Assembly: GCA_013403005.1 (NCBI GenBank)
Contig: JACBOA010000014.1
Span: 1-40,002 of the forward strand
Direction: 5' to 3'
Length of the DNA: 40,002 nt
Source of the DNA: Methanobacteriaceae archaeon
Lineage (GTDB): Archaea > Methanobacteriota > Methanobacteria > Methanobacteriales > Methanobacteriaceae
Positions 27,518 to 36,438 of this stretch are shown piece after piece (within the stretch, counting starts at the first letter, position 1; each line of letters begins with the position of its first letter). Made by a program: the position numbers and the translations under genes. A model generated the notes under the pieces. The model made no database searches, was not told the DNA's origin, and saw nothing but the letters and a program-made list of their open reading frames with translations.

Positions 27518-28833
27518 GCTTTCATCCCCAGGTCAACATCTTGCGATATTCCCCAAGCATCCTCAAACATTCTTTCAATCTCTGAGATAGATTTTTTATC
27601 CTTATAAATCACACCCACCTCATAACTTTCATAAATTGGATCTGTGGATATTATAAGACCATTGGCATCATCAGCCACTATGGCTACGGTGTGTACATGG
27701 GGCATGGTTCGGATTTGAACATTTTTTTCCTGGAGTAGTTTTATCAACTCCACCGATGCATCATCATCTAAACTGGCTTCCTGGATGATTATGCGACTTT
27801 CAGTATCCATGAACTTCTTTAATATACTTACATCAATGTTGCGTACCCAGGGATACATCATAAGTAACTTATTCTCAGCAGTTGAAATAGTATCCTTCAT
27901 AGCTTCCTGAACATCCTGAGCCTCGAAGGACCATATTATAGAAGGCTCAGTTGAATCTGTTTTTAATTTGTCTATGGTGCCCTTGAAAGAATCCAATCTC
28001 TCATCGATGATACTTTCAATATCTTTAGCATTTTGAATATAATTTTCTTTAAGTTTATCCAGCCTGTCTTTAACAAACTGATCATCTCTACCTGGCCGGG
28101 TTTTCAGTTCTTTGAGCCTTTCTTTATCAGCAGTCTCCAGGACAGATTTGGGTACAGGTTTTGGTTTTTCTTCTTTTTTTCTAACCGGCTTAATTATTGG
28201 AGGTTTGGGAGGTTCAGTTACCTCTTTTTTACTGATTGCAGGTGTTTCAACCTTCGAGGGTTTAACATCAGCTTGAGTAATATCTTCAGGTTTTTGAACT
28301 TTGCCCGGTTTTTTAACTGGAGCTATTCTTTTAGGTTTAGGAGGAACCTTCTGTTTGGTAGAAAGATCTGGAGGCATGGTTACTGCAGGTTTAGCCTTGG
28401 ATTTTTCCTTTTCAGTGCTTTTTAACGCTTTTGAAGGAGCTGAAACTTTGTCTTTTTTTATGGGTGCTTTGGAGGTGGGCATAGGTCCAAATTTAGGACC
28501 GGTGTCTTCACGTGGTTTTGGTTTAATAGCTCTGGGTGGGGAGGTGGGGGCTTTTTTAGATGGAATCTGATCCTTAACAGGAATTTTAGAAGGTTTAATG
28601 GGTTTTGCAACTGCCTTTTTAGGAGTTTTAGTTTTTTCAGGTTTTGGTATTGTCTTTCTGGATAAATCAACCCTGCTACCGAAAACTATAATCAAAATTA
28701 GTCCTAAAACCGATGCAATTAACCCTACAAAGAATGCAACAGGGTTGGGTGGAATTTTAAAACCAAGGTACATAAAGTAAAATCCACCAATAAGCAAGAG
28801 AACCCCGAAAACGCTGATAATTAAATTGATCAT
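27514..28833 (-). CDS. Membrane-tethered protein with TrmB-C/PLD-like domain
   Basis: A 439-aa protein. Two hydrophobic segments (about 2-23 and 31-52) anchor the N-terminus. Next is a long Pro/Lys-rich linker (about 60-245, with many KPK and PPK runs), then a short coiled coil, and a C-terminal alpha/beta domain (about 270-430) resembling the PLD-like sensor domain of TrmB regulators (SFEAQDVQEAM, TAENKLLMMYPW, IIIQEASLDDDASVELI). No DNA-binding domain is present. It may sense a sugar-like ligand near the membrane, but this is inference. AGGAGG is 7 nt before ATG 28833; the earlier ATG (28839) is too close. Confidence 0.65.
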   Translation of the reverse strand: MINLIISVFGVLLLIGGFYFMYLGFKIPPNPVAFFVGLIASVLGLILIIVFGSRVDLSRKTIPKPEKTKTPKKAVAKPIKPSKIPVKDQIPSKKAPTSPPRAIKPKPREDTGPKFGPMPTSKAPIKKDKVSAPSKALKSTEKEKSKAKPAVTMPPDLSTKQKVPPKPKRIAPVKKPGKVQKPEDITQADVKPSKVETPAISKKEVTEPPKPPIIKPVRKKEEKPKPVPKSVLETADKERLKELKTRPGRDDQFVKDRLDKLKENYIQNAKDIESIIDERLDSFKGTIDKLKTDSTEPSIIWSFEAQDVQEAMKDTISTAENKLLMMYPWVRNIDVSILKKFMDTESRIIIQEASLDDDASVELIKLLQEKNVQIRTMPHVHTVAIVADDANGLIISTDPIYESYEVGVIYKDKKSISEIERMFEDAWGISQDVDLGMKA

Positions 28834-28849
28834 CCTCATACCTCCTAAT

Positions 28850-28886
<37 letters not shown>

Positions 28887-29117
28887 CATCACACACCAAA
28901 TTTTATCATTCTTTCAATTCAGGTCTTAAAGGAATAATCTCTAAATAAAATTGGTCCTAACTAATTATTAATATTTTCCGGATTTTCTTTATATATCTTA
29001 CATATTAATTGTCCATAAATCCTCTATATACATTGACTTGGAGAAAAATTGGCAATTAAAAAATAATATTACAGAATTTCTCTACTAAGACCATATTAAT
29101 AATTCATTTAAATATCA

Positions 29118-30275
<1,158 letters not shown>

Positions 30276-30527
30276 TTATTTGCCTGCAAATGATTCTTTA
30301 TATGAGTAAAAAAATCATCAATTGGATTAAATGAGTTAGTTGGAGTGAGTTGCAATAATTTTAATAAATTATCTAATTATTATTTTATTTACTTATACTA
30401 CTTACTTTTATATTCTCATTCAATTAAATAATGAGGAGTTATAGTATATTATGGGTATAAATTTATAGAAAGATTTATTTACATATAAGTATATTTATTA
30501 ATAATAAGGGGTAAGGTTGGGAATAAA

Positions 30528-30704
30528 TTGTTTTTTAATGATGAAAAAGGGCAAGGGGCGGCAGAATATATACTACTGTTTGGAGCCATGATTGTTCTGG
30601 CTATTGCAGCAATAATAATTTATAATAATTATGTGAAATCCACCACTCCTTTTGATTCATCAAGTGATCTAAACAATGTCCGAACAACTAGTGCGCTCAA
30701 ATAG
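30528..30704 (+). CDS. Class III signal-peptide pilin-like protein (58 aa)
   Basis: A 58-aa protein starting at TTG. It has a short charged leader (FFNDEKG) followed by QGAAEYILLFGAMIVLAIAA and a hydrophilic tail. The DEKG|QGAAEY pattern fits class III signal peptides, cut between Gly and Gln by an EppA-type peptidase before pilus assembly. It is closely similar to the protein at 31529 (QGAAEYILLFG block; NNVRTT versus NTIRTT near the end). No ATG is in frame; the TTG lines up with the homologue, and a GGGG-rich stretch (30508-30521) lies upstream. The stop codon sits in a 10-bp tandem repeat, followed by a T7 tract. Confidence 0.75.
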   Translation: MFFNDEKGQGAAEYILLFGAMIVLAIAAIIIYNNYVKSTTPFDSSSDLNNVRTTSALK

Positions 30705-30740
30705 ACTCAAATAGATTTATCATTTTTTTATTATAAGAGA

Positions 30741-31304
30741 TTATTCCTGAGACTGTACAAAAGAAACAATACTTTTGAACATTTCTAGAGATCCTTTATT
30801 ATTACTCAAACTCCAGGCCAGTTTATTCCTAAAATTATTTTTGGGTTCCTCACCCTGGGAATTCATATAAAAAATTGTTTGGTTAAAAAGAGCGTCGGCT
30901 CCAGTCTCAATATTTAAATCTCCCTCATTTTGAACTTCATCGATTTTTCTGCGGAAGATTCTTTTTAGATTCTTGGATGCCCGGTATACTTCCTCATGAT
31001 CATTACTTTCTAATTGTTTCAGGATGGTTTCTATTTCCACGAAATCCATTCTGGAAACACCAAACACAATGCCCTCTGGTCTTATAGACTGAATCCTTTT
31101 AACACCATCATATATCGAAAAATCATAATCAGCAATATAGATCTGACCCTCACGTAAAAGAGCCATCAGAGACTCATTGAAAGTTTTATCAGATGTTCCG
31201 ACACCTGATTTGGATCTGATAATTTCTAAAATCTTTTTTTTAGATAATTCATCATTTTCAAGTACTTCCAAGATCAATCTTCTTAAATTGTAATTTTTGG
31301 GCAT
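30741..31304 (-). CDS. Winged-helix-like protein of unknown function
   Basis: A 187-aa protein. Residues 5-75 look like a winged helix (LRRLILEVLENDELSKKKILEIIRS, then TFNESLMALLREGQIYI with a beta wing). The rest (80-187) is helical and charged, with no motif I know. Placed between two similar pilin genes, antiparallel to both and divergent from the second, it is a plausible local regulator. TATA box TTTTATATAG on the minus strand (31351-31360) lies about 50 bp before ATG; only a weak GGTTGTGA site is present. Confidence 0.7.
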   Translation of the reverse strand: MPKNYNLRRLILEVLENDELSKKKILEIIRSKSGVGTSDKTFNESLMALLREGQIYIADYDFSIYDGVKRIQSIRPEGIVFGVSRMDFVEIETILKQLESNDHEEVYRASKNLKRIFRRKIDEVQNEGDLNIETGADALFNQTIFYMNSQGEEPKNNFRNKLAWSLSNNKGSLEMFKSIVSFVQSQE

Positions 31305-31350
31305 GTTTCACAACCATCTAATATTAATATGTGATAATATGCACAAAGAA

Positions 31351-31360
31351 CTATATAAAA
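31351..31360 (-). promoter_or_regulatory. TATA box of the winged-helix gene
   Basis: TTTTATATAG on the minus strand, giving a start near 31331 and a leader of about 25-30 nt before the ATG at 31304. Confidence 0.5.
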
Positions 31361-31437
31361 GATAATTGTATGTGACTACAAGTTATATGCAAGGTACATA
31401 TATAAATTGAATAAACATGTGTTGGTATCATATGAAT

Positions 31438-31492
31438 ATTGTTCTCTGCGAACAATGAAAAAATTTATATATGAAAACCAACAGAGAACAAT
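31438..31492 (+). promoter_or_regulatory. Pilin promoter framed by an 11-bp inverted repeat
   Basis: A core promoter (A-rich BRE 31457-31463, TATA TTTATATAT 31464-31472) is framed by ATTGTTCTCTG (31438-31448) and its exact reverse complement (31482-31492). The half-site GAACAAT occurs at 31450-31456 and 31486-31492 and inverted at 31438-31444, so the left part is itself a dyad (ATTGTTC-N5-GAACAAT). The right arm covers about -10 to +1 of the expected start. This is a typical layout for a repressor site. Confidence 0.65.
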
Positions 31493-31528
31493 GTACATAA
31501 TACTAAAGACCCTTTGGAGGTAAATAAA

Positions 31529-31702
31529 ATGAGCTTTTTGAAAGATGAAGGTGGACAAGGAGCAGCTGAATATATCTTATTGTTTGGTGGTGTAATTGTT
31601 ATCGCAATAGCTGCACTACTGATCTACAGAGCATACTTCAGTGGAACTTCCGGATTAAACGCCAGTCAGGACGTTAACACCATCCGAACCACAATCAAAT
31701 AG
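31529..31702 (+). CDS. Class III signal-peptide pilin-like protein (57 aa)
   Basis: A 57-aa protein: leader MSFLKDEGG, then QGAAEYILLFGG and a hydrophobic helix, then a 25-residue polar tail ending NTIRTTIK. The GG|QGAAEY site fits class III prepilin cleavage. In methanogens such proteins form pili or fimbriae on the cell surface. GGAGG at 31516-31520 is 8 nt before ATG 31529. A strong promoter with an inverted repeat and a hairpin-plus-T9 terminator make this a short, self-contained and probably highly expressed unit. Tail residues include possible N-glycosylation sequons (NAS is followed by Q; no clear NxS/T outside NASQ context). Confidence 0.85.
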   Translation: MSFLKDEGGQGAAEYILLFGGVIVIAIAALLIYRAYFSGTSGLNASQDVNTIRTTIK

Positions 31703-32249
31703 ACATATCCATAAAAAAGGTTTCAAACCTATTTATGGATCAATTTTTTTTTAAGTTTTTTTTATTTATTATTTTTAAATTTTTTCACTGTGCCTTGAAT
31801 TATTAGTTTTATTAGTTTTTCACAATTTTAAGCTTATTATTCCATAATTCAGCTAAACATTAAGCTAACTGATCTATCTCTAATAAAGGATAATTATTCG
31901 GGATTGAATGGATATACATACAAGATTCCCGATGATCCAATTCATGAAATATTTGATTTCAAGCCCATTGTTCTTAAATTAGAGATATATCCATGAATCA
32001 AATCATGGCAATATTTAACACATTTGCAAGTGAAATCTTATTAGAATTGATGTGAAGAACTTTCAAAAAAAAATTTTTCAATAAACCATTGAAAATTGAA
32101 AAGTATTATAAATCTTGTCCATATCGCTCAAGAGAATTGTCTATCTATTAAAAAATAATTTATAGCAAGAATCCTATAAAAATAAATAAGAGTATTTGAT
32201 GATACATGACTGTAAAAGATTAACCATAATAGATTAGGGTGGATTAGAA
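31703..32249. other. Intergenic region with nested inverted repeats
   Basis: 547 bases between two pilin-like genes. After the terminator, GATCTATCTCTAAT (31871-31884) pairs with ATTAGAGATATATC (31978-31991), 14-bp arms with one mismatch, enclosing 93 nt. CCATGA-N6-TCATGG follows at 31991-32008, and a hairpin TTTTCAAT-N5-ATTGAAAA lies at 32075-32095. Together they could be a structured RNA or a remnant element. An open frame across 31852-31993 ending LKLEIYP has no start codon. The right end holds the promoter of the next gene. Confidence 0.35.
31709..31752 (+). terminator. Hairpin and T9 terminator of the pilin gene
   Basis: CCATAAA/TTTATGG and AGGTTT/AAACCT arms (31709-31738) form a stem with a small bulge, followed by T9 at 31744-31752 and further T-runs. 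Starts 7 nt after the stop codon. Confidence 0.7.
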
Positions 32250-32417
32250 ATGGATGAAAAAGGTCAGATTAGCGCTGAAATGATATTATTAATTGGTGCC
32301 ATGTTAGTGATAGTAATTGTTGCCGGTGGATACATAATGGGCATTACCAACTCCATAGCAGGGAATATTACTCAAGTCATCAACACTGCAAGAGACAGTG
32401 CTATTAATAAAATGTAA
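32250..32417 (+). CDS. Class III signal-peptide protein (55 aa)
   Basis: A 55-aa protein: MDEKG then QISAEMILLIGAMLVIVIVAGG and a polar tail (NSIAGNITQVINTARDSAINKM). The G|QISAEM site fits the QxSxE type of class III prepilin seen in methanogens, and differs from the QGAAEY of the other two. NIT in the tail is an N-glycosylation sequon. GGGTGG lies about 9 nt before ATG. It is convergent with the STT3 oligosaccharyltransferase gene, 67 bp away, which could glycosylate it. Confidence 0.8.
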   Translation: MDEKGQISAEMILLIGAMLVIVIVAGGYIMGITNSIAGNITQVINTARDSAINKM

Positions 32418-32484
32418 TTATGGAGAATTAACCTTAGGAGATTTAGGGAATTATTTAAATTAAATAATTAATTTTTATCCATGA

Positions 32485-34725
32485 TTATATTATTGCCCAT
32501 ACAACTGCCCGATTACTATAGTATAAAGGTTTGAAAACAGTTGAATTATTGTTTTCAATAACTAGTTTAGTGAAAATAGAATTCTCGAATTTTTTATCCA
32601 TAACCACTGCTTTTTTACCATTGATGATGAAAACACCAAAATCACTGTTGGGATCCATAAAACGCTTTACGATGGTACGGTTGTCAATGAATTCCACAAA
32701 ATAGGGAGTTTTATTTTCCCAGGTTAAATTTCCCGTTTTAAAATCCATGAATATATCATTGGTAGAATTGAGAAAATCTGAAGTGGTATTCGCCCTTCCC
32801 ACTGAGTAGATGTAATTTTGGGATGATTTTTCATTGAAGTCCCACTCACCAAACTGGAATATCCAATGACCAATACCAATCATTTTATCATTAGTTACTA
32901 CCACAAACGGGGATGGCTTATCAGGATGAGTGTACTTTAAAACTTCATCAGCCTGATTTTCATTTATATTATAATTATCCAGAAGTAGGTTTCGAGCATT
33001 GGATCTGTCAATACCCAGGATGTGGTTCAATATTTCCACACTTTTGCTGGTATTTCCAACATACATATCAAGTGTAATATAGCCCTGATCACCACTGGTA
33101 CTTAACATACGCATTATCCCTAAAGAAAGAGTCTCATTATCGGTGGAAAATGCTTTATTAATCCAGTAATCCCTTGATATGCTGGGTGATTTATCTTTGT
33201 AGGGGAATAAATCATCATAGTTACGCACAGGTAATGTTTCTATGTAACCCATTCTACCATCCTCAAGAACCGGGCGATTTGCAATAGCAGTATATAAATG
33301 GCCATTATTCCAATCACCTACTATAACCGTGTTTTTAGGAGTGTTATTATTGATCCAAACTGAAACAGCCCAGATATCATCATTTATCCCGGGAGTTAGC
33401 AGAAAACTGTTTTCACTAGGCCACATTCCAGGAAGTACTGCTAATATCACAATTAAAACCGATAAAACCTTAATTGAACTGGGGTGTTTTTTGAAAAAAT
33501 TGATTTGATTGGTGTTTTTTAAAAGACCTAAATATTCAGTGCATATACCCACCATTATTCCAGTGTTCACCACCAGAGGAGGGATTAACATTACCAGGAA
33601 TCTTTCACCACTATTTAAGGTGATGAAACCAGCCAATGTCCAAAAAACCAAAAATGAAAAGGTTATCCACCTCATTTTCTTGATGAATTTTTGGCTTAAT
33701 TCCTCATTTAACAGTAACCTGAATGTCCATACAAGGCCAAATAATCCGGCGAATAACGTGATTCCAAGACTGGAAATTACCACCTCGACAGATGGCTTGA
33801 TGAGTTCGGAAACTGAAGTGTAAAGATTAGGCCAATCAGCCCATGAACCGCCACCATAAGATAAATTAACAAGTTGTAAAGGTCCGAATACTAGTTTTAA
33901 AATATTTACAAATCCTGTGAAAAGCCAGACAAGCATTAAAGTAACCGCTGAAAATAATAGAAGGTTATATAAATGTTTAGCTATATTTTCCCCACGTATT
34001 TTGGATATTATGATGTAAACAGCCCAGAAGATACTTATGAGGTAAAATAGATACTGCCAACCGTTCCAAGCAAGTGAAAAGAGGAAGAGAGATATTGCAG
34101 TAAGGCATGAGTAAATTAATCCCTTTTTATCAGGAGAATTGATGTTTTCCATTGCTGAAAAAAATAAGCCAACCACCAAGAAGGGGAATAATAAATTGAA
34201 CATATCTGTATCAAACCATCCAGGGACGGTTCGAACAAAATAGTAGGGAATGGTAACTGATAAGATACCTGCAGCCACTGCACCATACTGGTTGGTTAAT
34301 CTACCCACCAAAAAGTAAGCGGCAATACCCGCCAGTGGGGCTATGAATGCAGAAAGCCAGAAACAAACAACCAGGAGAGGAATATCTGCAAATAAGTTAA
34401 TAAATTTATAGATTAATGCCGTTAAATAAACGATTAAAGGAGGATAATCCAAGGGTACTCCAGGAGGGTAATATGAATGTAAATCCCATTCTACTCCATT
34501 AATTTTAGCATCACCCAAATATCCATGGTTCAGATAGTTTTCTGTTAACCGGTAGTTATAGTAAGAGTCCAGTTCATACATGTAAGGGAGGCCGTTTTGA
34601 TCTTGATAGTAATGTTTTTCCATATCTGAAAGTGTGTCAAGATGGGTGGTTTCCACTCTCATAATAAAACCAATGAAAAAAATTAGCAAGATAATGGATA
34701 TTCTAATAAAGACTTTTTGATTCAT
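32485..34725 (-). CDS. STT3/AglB-type oligosaccharyltransferase
   Basis: A 746-aa protein with about 12-13 N-terminal membrane segments and a C-terminal external domain (from about 440). STT3 landmarks: ELDSYYNYR (Asp53, first catalytic acid), GWFDTDMFN (Asp172/Asp174, the DxD), TSVSE (303-307, external loop 5) and GERFLVML (Arg375). It moves a glycan from dolichyl phosphate to Asn in NxS/T sequons. The WWDYG sequon-binding motif is changed to DWNNG (471-475). GGAG is 6 nt before ATG. It adjoins a pilin-like gene and GT39 genes, which supports a role in surface-protein glycosylation. Confidence 0.87.
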   Translation of the reverse strand: MNQKVFIRISIILLIFFIGFIMRVETTHLDTLSDMEKHYYQDQNGLPYMYELDSYYNYRLTENYLNHGYLGDAKINGVEWDLHSYYPPGVPLDYPPLIVYLTALIYKFINLFADIPLLVVCFWLSAFIAPLAGIAAYFLVGRLTNQYGAVAAGILSVTIPYYFVRTVPGWFDTDMFNLLFPFLVVGLFFSAMENINSPDKKGLIYSCLTAISLFLFSLAWNGWQYLFYLISIFWAVYIIISKIRGENIAKHLYNLLLFSAVTLMLVWLFTGFVNILKLVFGPLQLVNLSYGGGSWADWPNLYTSVSELIKPSVEVVISSLGITLFAGLFGLVWTFRLLLNEELSQKFIKKMRWITFSFLVFWTLAGFITLNSGERFLVMLIPPLVVNTGIMVGICTEYLGLLKNTNQINFFKKHPSSIKVLSVLIVILAVLPGMWPSENSFLLTPGINDDIWAVSVWINNNTPKNTVIVGDWNNGHLYTAIANRPVLEDGRMGYIETLPVRNYDDLFPYKDKSPSISRDYWINKAFSTDNETLSLGIMRMLSTSGDQGYITLDMYVGNTSKSVEILNHILGIDRSNARNLLLDNYNINENQADEVLKYTHPDKPSPFVVVTNDKMIGIGHWIFQFGEWDFNEKSSQNYIYSVGRANTTSDFLNSTNDIFMDFKTGNLTWENKTPYFVEFIDNRTIVKRFMDPNSDFGVFIINGKKAVVMDKKFENSIFTKLVIENNNSTVFKPLYYSNRAVVWAII

Positions 34726-34870
34726 TTAAACTCCCAAATAATCTTAAAGAATGATTGAACTAACTTTAAATATAGATTAAGTTTAATAAATCATTACCGA
34801 ATGACTTGTAATGATTCAAATTCAACTGATTGTTTGAAGTGTTCTAATTTATCCCACCAGAAGAATTAGA

Positions 34871-36400
34871 TTAATTGGATACGTTTTTTATTCTGTATAT
34901 TTTAATGAATCCATATCCATTGGTATCATTAGCCGGTATTTCACCTATTAGGGTGCAGTTTTGGTTTAGAAAGTTCTCTATATATTTATCTTCACTAGCC
35001 CAAACCTCTCTATCAAATAGAATGTATTCAACTTTTAAATCTGTTAACATGTCTGTTGTTTTTATTTTATATTGATATGAACCTTCACCGTAACTGATAT
35101 CGCATCCATAATAACGATATTCCTCTTGTAATGCTATCCAATAATTGCGGTCTCCAATTACCACACTCCCTGGTGGAATGTATTTTTGAACTTCCTCTTT
35201 AATTGCTTCATAATCATAGTTTTTTGTTTTTTCTAAAAAATTATTCAGAAATATGCAGTTTCCCACAATTAACACTACCCACAAAAAAATCAAGACTATT
35301 GAATTTATAGATTTTCTATCTGGTTTAAACGTTATTTTATGGTTAAAGGTCAGAGAAAGTAAAATCGATAAATAAGGCATGATTATTCCCAAATAAATAA
35401 AGTATTTATGATAAACCAATATGGAAAAAACCCCTATACTCACAATTAAAACTAAAAGTAGAAATTTATCACCATATCTCCTCTCACAAACAAGATAGTG
35501 TAAGCCTAAACCCATTAAAATTAAAGACACAAGAAACACCGTGAATGTCAAAACCATCCCGTTATAAGTAACAAACCATTGAAAGAGCCCAGTATAACGC
35601 GTTGGCTCCATAATAAAATTATTGAAAGGATTTGAAGGTGATGATGCGATATTAGAGATGAATTGACCCTTAAAAGCAGCTAAATCCAATGATAAGTACC
35701 AAGCATAGGGAATCAAAGGTATGACAAATCCTAAGATCAAACTTGAAATTTCTTTGAAACTTAAATAAAATTTTAACTTTTTAAAATCTATTTTCTCAAT
35801 TAAAATAATTAATAAAACAGCAAGTACAGCAATAAGACCATTAGGATGAGATAAAATTGAAAGAGTGGCGAAAAAAGCAGCAGCAAAATAATAAACCAAC
35901 TTAGAATTCTTCAACGCCAAAAAGGTGAAATAAAGAGCAACAACCATAAAACAAGCCACAGCAATCTCCATCCGAGCATTCCGAGAAATAAAAAAAAACA
36001 AAGGATTCAAAACCAACAAAAAAGAAGCCAACAAACCCACCCTCTTATTATACAAATTCAAACCAAGCAAATATGTAAATAAAACCGTTAAAAAACCTAA
36101 AAAAACACCAACCATCCTAGCCTGCACAACCCCAAACCCAAACAATTTAAAAGAACCAGCCAACAACAAAAAATACACCGGAGGCTGCCAATAAGTAAAA
36201 TTAGCAATATTATAAAAACCAAAAATCATACTAGTGCCCATATATCCAAACATAGCCAAATTATAAGCAGGATTAACAAACCAATTCTCATCCACGTTTA
36301 TTACAGGAAATTTATCAAGATTAAAAGAATATAAAACCGTATAAAATAATAAGATTAGGATAATCTCTTTCTTCTGAATCAAAAAATGTTTAATGCGCAT
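34871..36400 (-). CDS. GT39-family membrane glycosyltransferase, copy A
   Basis: A 509-aa protein with about 11 hydrophobic segments and a C-terminal external domain. Its first loop has VDENW (Asp37, Glu38), the acidic pair typical of GT39/ArnT/PMT-like GT-C enzymes, which use polyprenyl-phosphate sugars. Residues about 20-220 are almost identical to copy B downstream; the rest is only moderately similar. GGAGTGAT precedes ATG. Copy B's stop is 38 bp from this start, so both are probably co-transcribed with B first. Leu in the shared block is nearly always TTG, unlike the rest of the gene. Confidence 0.8.
   Translation of the reverse strand: MRIKHFLIQKKEIILILLFYTVLYSFNLDKFPVINVDENWFVNPAYNLAMFGYMGTSMIFGFYNIANFTYWQPPVYFLLLAGSFKLFGFGVVQARMVGVFLGFLTVLFTYLLGLNLYNKRVGLLASFLLVLNPLFFFISRNARMEIAVACFMVVALYFTFLALKNSKLVYYFAAAFFATLSILSHPNGLIAVLAVLLIILIEKIDFKKLKFYLSFKEISSLILGFVIPLIPYAWYLSLDLAAFKGQFISNIASSPSNPFNNFIMEPTRYTGLFQWFVTYNGMVLTFTVFLVSLILMGLGLHYLVCERRYGDKFLLLVLIVSIGVFSILVYHKYFIYLGIIMPYLSILLSLTFNHKITFKPDRKSINSIVLIFLWVVLIVGNCIFLNNFLEKTKNYDYEAIKEEVQKYIPPGSVVIGDRNYWIALQEEYRYYGCDISYGEGSYQYKIKTTDMLTDLKVEYILFDREVWASEDKYIENFLNQNCTLIGEIPANDTNGYGFIKIYRIKNVSN
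35742..36341 (-). repeat. 600-bp near-identical block, copy A
   Basis: Aligns without gaps to 37277-37876 at a constant offset of 1535 bp with about 16 differences by eye (roughly 97% identity). It encodes the first two fifths of the GT39 proteins. Identity drops sharply on both sides. Confidence 0.85.
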
Positions 36401-36438
36401 TTCTTAATCACTCCGCATCATAAGAATTGGTTAAATTA

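Noticed and set aside
28033..28425. 130-codon Phe/Arg-rich open frame on the plus strand
   Set aside because: Created by the Pro/Lys-rich linker codons of the opposite gene; not protein-like.
31852..31993. Open stretch of about 47 codons ending LKLEIYP
   Set aside because: No usable start codon or ribosome site; overlaps inverted repeats that explain its structure better.
32485..34725. STT3 as a degenerate pseudogene because of the lost WWDYG
   Set aside because: The frame is intact over 746 codons with all acidic catalytic residues and a good ribosome site, so a specialised but working enzyme is more likely.
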